From Phycisphaerae bacterium (GTDB lineage: Bacteria > Planctomycetota > Phycisphaerae > JAJVII01), in assembly GCA_028706835.1 (NCBI GenBank), contig JAQTVL010000082.1:1-11551 (forward strand): 11,551 bases of DNA, given 5' to 3'. Position 1 is the stretch's first letter; each line of letters starts with the position of its first letter. The notes beneath the pieces are model-generated. The model was given only the letters and a program-made list of their open reading frames with translations. It had not been told where the DNA came from and made no database searches. This document shows positions 7,462 to 11,551 of this stretch, piece by piece. The translations under genes were made by a program, and so were the position numbers.

Positions 7462-7483
7462 CCGTCCTTCGTCGTTTGCGCCG

Positions 7484-8602
7484 CTACTTCAACCAGTCGA
7501 CGCTGTCGCTCACGCTGTAGCCGGCCGACGACGAGAACGGGACCACGCGGTAAATGCTCTCGCTGAATACGGTCCGAATCCAATCGGCGTTCTTGGCCAG
7601 TTGCGTGGACGGGATGAAGATGATGTCGTCGTCCTGGACGAACGGGTCGAAGCGGTGGGCGGCGTAATCGACGGGCTTGTTGGCGGCCGCCTGGCTGCCC
7701 AGGCCGTCGGTCAGGTAACGGATGTTGAGCACCGCGCCGGTTGGCACGGGGAAGCCGCGGCGGCGGATCAGCAGCACCTTGGTCGAGTCCGCCCGCGAGC
7801 GGAGCATCCCGCCCGCGCTGGCGATCACCTGTGTCAGCGTGGCGTGATGGCGCACGTTGTGCAGCCCCGGCCGATTCACCTCGCCGAGCACGTAGACCTT
7901 CAGCGGGGCGACGTTGAGGAGGTTCACGCTGACCTCGATGCCCTCGATGCCCGCCTTGCGATACTCCGTGTTCAGCGACTCGATCAGCTCGGGGATCGTC
8001 AGCCCGTAGGCCAGCACGTTGGACACGTAGGGCAGGCTCAGCCGGCCGTCCGGCGCGACCGGCACCAGCCGCGATTGGCCTCGCGGCGAGGTCGTGATCG
8101 CCTGCTTGAGCTCGGAGACCTTGACGTTAGCCGACTCAACGACGACCGTGAACTCCGGGTTCTTGATGACCTTCTTGTATTCCGCATCGAGCTTGCCACG
8201 CAGTTCCGCAGCCGTCAGCCCGGCGGACTTGATCGGGTCCGCGATCAGCAGGAATGTCAGCTTTCCGTCGCTGGGGATCGACAGCGTCTGGTTCAGCTCC
8301 GGCTGAAACGGGAACCGGATATTGACGCGGTCTTCGATCTGAAGTTTATAGTCGGAATTCTGGACGTCGTGGCGGACCTGGTAGATCACCTCCAGCTCGT
8401 CGCCGAAGTTCAGCCGATAGCCGGGCAGTTGCATCCGCGCCTGGGCGCGGGGCTCCGCCGGGCCGGCCGGCTGGAAGAACTCGGCGGGGACGCCCTCCTG
8501 CGCGCCCGGCTTCGGCGCCGACGAGGGCCCGCAGCCAGCCAGCACGCTGGCGCCAGCCAGCACGATCATTGCCGCACGGGTGAGTCGGTTCATGGTTGTC
8601 AT
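7484..8602 (-). CDS. Wza-type polysaccharide export outer-membrane lipoprotein (PES + SLBB)
   Basis: A 372-aa protein with a lipoprotein signal: positively charged start, hydrophobic stretch and lipobox LAGC with the acylated Cys at 24. A Pro/Ala-rich linker leads to YRLNFGDELEVIY (about 62-74), the polysaccharide export sequence (PES) opening 'Y.l..GD.l.I'. PES-like 'dG.l.lp....GlT..EL' segments appear twice, at about 108-155 (SDGKLTFL..AGLTAAELRGKL) and 185-235 (PDGRLSLP..YGLTIPELIESL). An SLBB-type region follows (VYVLGEVNRPG, HATLTQVIASAGGM), and near the end comes VQDDDIIFIPS. Family members form the octameric outer-membrane exit channel for EPS. Start: Met1 (8602) and Met4 (8593) are both possible. 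GAAAG at 8603-8607 fits Met4 better, and no strong Shine-Dalgarno decides. The gene lies 34 nt after the TPR-SPOR gene. Confidence 0.9.
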   Translation of the reverse strand: MTTMNRLTRAAMIVLAGASVLAGCGPSSAPKPGAQEGVPAEFFQPAGPAEPRAQARMQLPGYRLNFGDELEVIYQVRHDVQNSDYKLQIEDRVNIRFPFQPELNQTLSIPSDGKLTFLLIADPIKSAGLTAAELRGKLDAEYKKVIKNPEFTVVVESANVKVSELKQAITTSPRGQSRLVPVAPDGRLSLPYVSNVLAYGLTIPELIESLNTEYRKAGIEGIEVSVNLLNVAPLKVYVLGEVNRPGLHNVRHHATLTQVIASAGGMLRSRADSTKVLLIRRRGFPVPTGAVLNIRYLTDGLGSQAAANKPVDYAAHRFDPFVQDDDIIFIPSTQLAKNADWIRTVFSESIYRVVPFSSSAGYSVSDSVDWLK

Positions 8603-8636
8603 CTTTCAAAGGTCCGTCATTCGTCGCGCTCGCCCG

Positions 8637-9407
8637 CTACGGCACGATGATCGCGTCGGGCACGATTCGCAGCACCTGGGCCAATCCGCCCCGGGCCTCC
8701 TGCCAGGTCGGATACAGCCCGACCTGCACGAGATGATACTTCATCCGCGAGTCCTGCACCCACCGAGCGGGCAGGCCCGCCCGGCGGAGTTCCTCCACCT
8801 GGCGCTGGGCCTTGCCGAACTCCAGGTACGCCCCGCACTGGATCGTGTACCCGTCGACCGCCAGATATCGCCGGGCCAGCGGCTCGTACGACGACGCCGG
8901 GAACAGGTGCACCAACTGGGCGAACCACCCCTGGGCCTCGTGCCACCGCCCCTGGCGGGCGTGGCACTGCCCCAGCCGGTACAGCACGACGTCCTTCGGC
9001 GAGTCGTTCGGCAGCTTCTCGGCCACCGCCTGGTAATGCTGCGCCGCCGTCGCCATCTGCCCCTGCTCGAAGGCCAGGTTGCCCAGCGACACCTCCGCCA
9101 GCGGTTCGAGGTCCGATCGGCTGGCATTCTTGACCGCGTCTTCGAAATCCGCTTTGGCCCGCGCCCGATCCTTCAACGCCGCATACGCCAGGCCCCGGAG
9201 ATAATACGCTTCGCCGGCGGCCTCCGTGTTGCCGTAGCTGGCCAGGAACGAATCGGTCCTGGATACCGTGCCGCGAAAATCCCCGGCCCGATAGGTCGTA
9301 TCGATCTGCTTAAGCAGAATCACGCCCGACGGAGGCAGCTTGCCCACGCAGGCGGGGAGCACGATGATGGCCGGCCAGAGCGTCAGCCAGATTAGGGTCC
9401 GCCGCAC
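8637..9407 (-). CDS. TPR-repeat lipoprotein with C-terminal SPOR domain
   Basis: A 256-aa exported protein starting at a GTG with AGGA (9417-9420) 9 nt upstream. The N-terminus (MRRTLIWLTLWPAIIVLPAC) looks like a lipoprotein signal with Cys20, although Pro at -2 of the lipobox is unusual. Residues about 30-175 are tetratricopeptide helices (AAGEAYYLRGLAYAALKDRARAKADFEDAV; PLAEVSLGNLAFEQGQMATAAQHYQAV; DVVLYRLGQCHARQGRWHEAQGWFAQLV). Residues 187-256 fit a SPOR domain: YTIQCGAYLEFGKAQRQVEEL...YHLVQVGLYPTWQEARG. SPOR domains bind glycan strands of peptidoglycan and TPR lipoproteins such as AlgK help assemble EPS exporters, so an envelope scaffold for the Wza-like channel is a reasonable inference. 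It is first in the EPS run, 136 nt after the repressor gene. It could also be a general envelope protein that happens to sit here. Confidence 0.82.
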   Translation of the reverse strand: MRRTLIWLTLWPAIIVLPACVGKLPPSGVILLKQIDTTYRAGDFRGTVSRTDSFLASYGNTEAAGEAYYLRGLAYAALKDRARAKADFEDAVKNASRSDLEPLAEVSLGNLAFEQGQMATAAQHYQAVAEKLPNDSPKDVVLYRLGQCHARQGRWHEAQGWFAQLVHLFPASSYEPLARRYLAVDGYTIQCGAYLEFGKAQRQVEELRRAGLPARWVQDSRMKYHLVQVGLYPTWQEARGGLAQVLRIVPDAIIVP

Positions 9408-9416
9408 GAGCGTAAT

Positions 9417-9420
9417 TCCT
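9417..9420 (-). promoter_or_regulatory. Ribosome binding site supporting a GTG start
   Basis: AGGA, 9 nt before the GTG at 9407. It supports the non-ATG start that also gives the lipoprotein signal peptide of the TPR-SPOR protein. Confidence 0.55.
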
Positions 9421-9451
9421 GGTCAGAGAAAAGCTTGATTCCCGAACGCCG

Positions 9452-9484
9452 CCGCACATTTTATCGGCCAACCCGCCTGTGCGG
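9452..9484. promoter_or_regulatory. Inverted repeat and weak promoter candidate ahead of the EPS operon
   Basis: CCGCACA (9452-9458) and TGTGCGG (9478-9484) are exact 7-bp inverted repeats, 26 bp apart start to start. Between and around them, on the minus strand, is a -10-like TAAAAT (complement of 9458-9463) with a poor -35 candidate TTCCGC (9481-9486) at 17 bp. The arrangement could be an operator over the operon promoter, or a hairpin ending the repressor transcript, though no U-tract follows. The inverted repeat is certain; its function is a guess. Confidence 0.35.
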
Positions 9485-9543
9485 AACCATTATTTTGGCG
9501 ATGTCCATGGTGGCCCCGAAATCCTGGCGGGCTGAACAGGGGG

Positions 9544-10758
9544 CTACCGCGGCGGGCCGGTTGTGTTGCCGACGTGGAAACTGGCGGCGGCGAGCACTGA
9601 GCGGGGTTCGCTGGTCAGGTCCGACAAGCGGCGGACCAGCTCGTCCGCGGCGGCCTGGCCGATCGCGAACGTGTCCATCGTGGCCGTCGTCGGCGAGAAT
9701 GAAGCCATCCGCTGGCCGACGGCGTCGAGTCCCTCAATCCGCTCGTTCGCGGGCAGCACGGCAGCTCCGGGTATTGCGGCAAGTGACTGGTTGGCGTCCA
9801 ACCATTCCTGCCAGCTTACCATTACTTCCAACGCCACCGCCGACACATCCGTGCCGACGCGAACGCCGTTGGTCTCCAATTCGTGCAGCACCAGCCAGGT
9901 TGCGTGACGGACCAGCAGCGCGGTCGGCCGATCAGCCGGCGGCATCGCGGCGAATCGCCTTGCGCTCTGCCGCCAATCCCTCAGGTTCCAGGCCGGCAGC
10001 ATCCATTCGTGCGGAGGGTTGATGCCGTGGGCCAACATCTCGCTCACATACCAGTCATACCGCGGCTCCGGCCTCTCGGGCGGGTCTGCCACGTAATACT
10101 TGCCCGAAAACCCGATCCGCCGGTGCCCCAATGTCCACAGGTGCTCGATGGCCGCCCGCACCGCCGCGCGGTGGTCCGGAATGATCGTCGAGCAATTGGC
10201 ATACGGCTTGCTCCGCTCCATCAGGACGACCGGCATCGTCCGGCCGATCGTTTCCAGCGGCTCAGGCGCCTCGACGTTCATCGCCACCAGGCCGGCCAGT
10301 TGCGACAGGTCGGCCGACTCCAGTCGCCGCTGCGCCAAGTGCGGACCCTCGTCGACCTCTGTCCGCAGCAACTGCACTCCAACTCCCTGCTCAGCCAACC
10401 GCAGGGCCAAGCCAAGAAACATCTCGCGGTAGACTCTGGCGTGCAGAAACGACTCCGAATGAAGGTCCGACAACAGCCCGACCATCCGGGCGCCACTCAG
10501 AACCCGACCCGGCCCGCCGGTGACAAACGTGCCGACATGTTTTGACCGTGTCACCCAGCCCTGCTCGACCAGGGCCGCCATGGCCTGCTTGACCACCGTA
10601 ACGGAACAGTGCAGCTCGCGCGCCAGGTCGATCTGCCCGGCGAGGCGATCACCCGGCCGATGCCGACGCTGAATGCGGTCGAGCAGTTGGCGGTAAACCT
10701 GCCTGGTGCGATAGCCGCGAATCGTCACCTGTTCGGGACCGAGTGGAGATGCAGGCAC
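9544..10758 (-). CDS. GntR-type DNA-binding domain fused to LacI-type sugar-binding domain (AraR-like repressor)
   Basis: A 404-aa cytosolic transcription regulator. Residues about 15-82 are a GntR winged helix: YRQLLDRIQRRHRPGDRLAGQIDLARELHCSVTVVKQAMAALVEQGWV, then the wing SKHVGTFV. From about 92 on it is a LacI/GalR periplasmic-binding-protein-like core: MVGLLSDLHSESF...YREMFLGLALRLAEQG, LAGLVAMN, MPVVLMERS, then DHRAAVRAAIEHLWTLGHRRIGFSG, RPTALLVRH, GVRVGTDVSAVALE and TMDTFAIGQAAADELVRRL. This is the AraR architecture; such proteins leave DNA when a sugar binds. The effector is not readable. The start is a GTG at 10758 with GGAG (10765-10768) 6 nt upstream. It is codirectional with the EPS run, so it may regulate that operon, a sugar pathway elsewhere, or itself. 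Family and completeness are clear. Confidence 0.9.
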   Translation of the reverse strand: MPASPLGPEQVTIRGYRTRQVYRQLLDRIQRRHRPGDRLAGQIDLARELHCSVTVVKQAMAALVEQGWVTRSKHVGTFVTGGPGRVLSGARMVGLLSDLHSESFLHARVYREMFLGLALRLAEQGVGVQLLRTEVDEGPHLAQRRLESADLSQLAGLVAMNVEAPEPLETIGRTMPVVLMERSKPYANCSTIIPDHRAAVRAAIEHLWTLGHRRIGFSGKYYVADPPERPEPRYDWYVSEMLAHGINPPHEWMLPAWNLRDWRQSARRFAAMPPADRPTALLVRHATWLVLHELETNGVRVGTDVSAVALEVMVSWQEWLDANQSLAAIPGAAVLPANERIEGLDAVGQRMASFSPTTATMDTFAIGQAAADELVRRLSDLTSEPRSVLAAASFHVGNTTGPPR

Positions 10759-10776
10759 TGAATTCTCCCATCATCC

Positions 10777-10789
10777 GGTTGAATCGACC
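10777..10789. promoter_or_regulatory. Near-palindrome upstream of the repressor start
   Basis: GGTTGAATCGACC is a 13-bp palindrome with one mismatched pair, about 19 bp upstream of the repressor GTG and downstream of its likely transcription start. The place fits an autoregulatory operator. Nothing else supports binding. Confidence 0.3.
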
Positions 10790-10854
10790 TGTCAGCGGCG
10801 CGCGAAATGCTCGCCGCCCCAACGTGTTGATCTCACGCAATACCACTACGTCAT

Positions 10855-10882
10855 ATTATACAATAGGTTACGTGCATATAAA
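10855..10882 (-). promoter_or_regulatory. Sigma-70-type promoter of the repressor gene
   Basis: On the minus strand TTTATA (10882-10877; 4 of 6 to TTGACA), a 16-bp spacer and a perfect TATAAT (10860-10855). The predicted transcription start is near 10848, giving a leader of about 90 nt before the GTG at 10758. It sits in an AT-rich stretch, where such hexamers arise more easily by chance. Confidence 0.5.
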
Positions 10883-11042
10883 ACTTTAAGTAGCCTTAAT
10901 TGTTGATTCTAGGCAACATACGGGCGTATTCAACCGCGTCCGAAAAAAGAATAGCAAAGCGATCTTTCACAGCCATAAGATATTGTTTTAAAATGCGTTA
11001 CATATAGAACACGGGAGGCCGCACTGATTCTTCGCCTGCGAC

Positions 11043-11058
11043 TGGCACACGGTTTGCA
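11043..11058 (+). promoter_or_regulatory. Sigma-54 (RpoN) -24/-12 promoter
   Basis: TGGCACACGGTTTGCA matches the consensus TGGCAC-N5-TTGCW fully, with GG at 11044-11045 and GC at 11056-11057, exactly 10 nt apart. The expected transcription start is near 11069, giving a leader of about 84 nt before the ATG at 11153. Sigma-54 promoters need an AAA+ enhancer-binding activator; none is encoded here, and the GntR/LacI-type regulator is not one. Confidence 0.8.
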
Positions 11059-11081
11059 CTATATACAGACGAGAGTGCTCC

Positions 11082-11115
11082 CCCCGAGAACGCTGCCCGT
11101 GGGGCAGGACTGGGG
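11082..11115 (+). other. Possible structured 5' leader of the secreted-protein gene
   Basis: CTGCCC (11093-11098), a GTG triloop and GGGCAG (11102-11107) form a perfect 6-bp hairpin. It may be enclosed by CCCC (within 11080-11085) pairing with GGGG (11112-11115). No known riboswitch class was recognised. Confidence 0.35.
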
Positions 11116-11152
11116 TGGTGAGTAAGTGATGCCAGAATAGGGAGTTTCGACG

Positions 11153-11551
11153 ATGTTCAACAAACAAGTCGTGATGGTGGCCGTGCTGGCGACCTTGCTG
11201 ACCTCCTTCGCCGGGGAGGCTCAGGCCGACCTCCTCTATACGTTGGATGGCAATCAGACCATCAACGCCGGGGCGAACATCTCGGGAACCGTCGGTGGCA
11301 CGACGACCACGTGGACACGGGGCGGTTCACCCGCCGGGTACTACCTTGGGACCCTGTCAAGCTTCACGTCCACGCCACCACTGGCGGCCGTCCCTGACGG
11401 CCTGGATTTCAACAACAAGACGCTGGCCACCACGGACGGCACCAGCCTCGTGTTTGACCTGAACGGCAAGGCAATCAACGACACCGGCCTGTCCCCCGCC
11501 GGCGGGACGAGCCTGTCCACCTACCGGGGCCTGGCTTCAAGCGGCTCGGTC
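11153..11551 (+). CDS. Secreted protein of unknown function, N-terminal part
   Basis: An open frame of 133 codons runs from ATG 11153 to the window end with no stop. GGGAG (11140-11144) lies 8 nt upstream of the start. Residues 1-25 are a signal peptide (MFNKQVVMVAVLATLLTSFA then GEAQA) with likely cleavage after AQA. The mature part seen is Thr/Ser/Gly/Asn-rich and low in charge (TVGGTTTTWTRGGSPAG, LVFDLNGKAINDTG), typical of extracellular beta-rich proteins. No domain was recognised. A signal peptide of this style and a sigma-54 promoter recall PEP-CTERM/exosortase proteins, many of which are linked to EPS loci and to RpoN with the PrsK/PrsR pair, but the C-terminus that would show a sorting tail lies outside the window. 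It is transcribed away from the repressor and the EPS operon. Confidence 0.8.
   Translation, partial: MFNKQVVMVAVLATLLTSFAGEAQADLLYTLDGNQTINAGANISGTVGGTTTTWTRGGSPAGYYLGTLSSFTSTPPLAAVPDGLDFNNKTLATTDGTSLVFDLNGKAINDTGLSPAGGTSLSTYRGLASSGSV

Larger units (their letters stand above)
10759..11152. other. Divergent intergenic region with AT-rich core
   Basis: 394 nt with no convincing gene. The part from about 10845 to 11010 is markedly AT-rich against the GC-rich flanks. It holds a sigma-70-like promoter facing left, an inverted repeat ATACG-GG-CGTAT (10918-10929), a sigma-54 promoter facing right and a structured leader. Two similar pieces, GTTACGTGCATATAAAAC (10867-10884) and GTTACATATAGAAC (10997-11010), share both ends. 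No tRNA, rRNA or transposon end was recognised. Confidence 0.8.

Noticed and set aside
7421..8650. Plus-strand frame of 409 codons
   Set aside because: It is opposite the Wza-like gene and starts inside the intergenic repeat.
9408..9543. Intrinsic terminator after the repressor gene
   Set aside because: The only strong inverted repeat (9452-9484) has a 19-nt loop and no U-tract after it on the minus strand, so termination there is not supported.
9544..10758. Regulator as the sigma-54 activator for the 11043 promoter
   Set aside because: It has no AAA+ domain or GAFTGA motif; it is a GntR/LacI-type protein.
10991..11010. Sigma-70 promoter facing the secreted-protein gene
   Set aside because: The TTGTTT and TATAGA-like hexamers in this AT-rich stretch have poor spacing, and the sigma-54 site nearer the gene is far better.

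Overview
The window is GC-rich, densely coded bacterial DNA. It is mostly one minus-strand run of seven genes that encodes the envelope and export half of a Wzx/Wzy-type exopolysaccharide (EPS) or capsule system. The source is probably a Planctomycetota bacterium, perhaps Phycisphaerae-like. That is inference from the high GC content, the secreted beta-helix protein, the low-complexity repeats between genes and the style of the sigma-54-driven secreted protein at the right edge. No rRNA or taxonomic marker is present.

Layout from left to right. Positions 1-227 (+) hold the C-terminal end of a RidA-family protein, convergent with the EPS operon and only 7 nt from its end. The minus-strand run, in order of transcription, is: a TPR+SPOR lipoprotein (9407-8637); a Wza-type outer-membrane polysaccharide export lipoprotein (8602-7484); a Wzz/GumC-type co-polymerase (7361-5760); a BY-kinase-like P-loop protein that has lost the Walker A lysine (5655-4960); a Wzy/WaaL-type polymerase or ligase (4852-3305); a Wzx-type flippase (3308-1584); and a secreted right-handed beta-helix protein (1587-235). 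The last three genes are joined by 4-nt ATGA overlaps. The upstream gene on the same strand (10758-9544) is a complete GntR-headed, LacI-type sugar-responsive repressor, which could control the operon, itself, or both.

Positions 10759-11152 form a divergent intergenic region with an AT-rich core. It carries a sigma-70-like promoter facing the repressor and a consensus sigma-54 (-24/-12) promoter facing right. The sigma-54 promoter reads into a secreted protein that starts at 11153 and runs off the window.

How it would work together: lipid-linked repeat units made elsewhere (no glycosyltransferase lies here) are flipped by Wzx and polymerised by Wzy under control of the Wzz-like protein and its kinase-like partner. 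The polymer leaves through the Wza-like channel, possibly held to peptidoglycan by the TPR-SPOR lipoprotein, and may be modified by the beta-helix protein. I see no clearly new system. The most unusual points are the lysine-less kinase-like protein, the TPR-SPOR lipoprotein, three different short-repeat families in three successive gaps of one operon, and the sigma-54 promoter driving a secreted protein.
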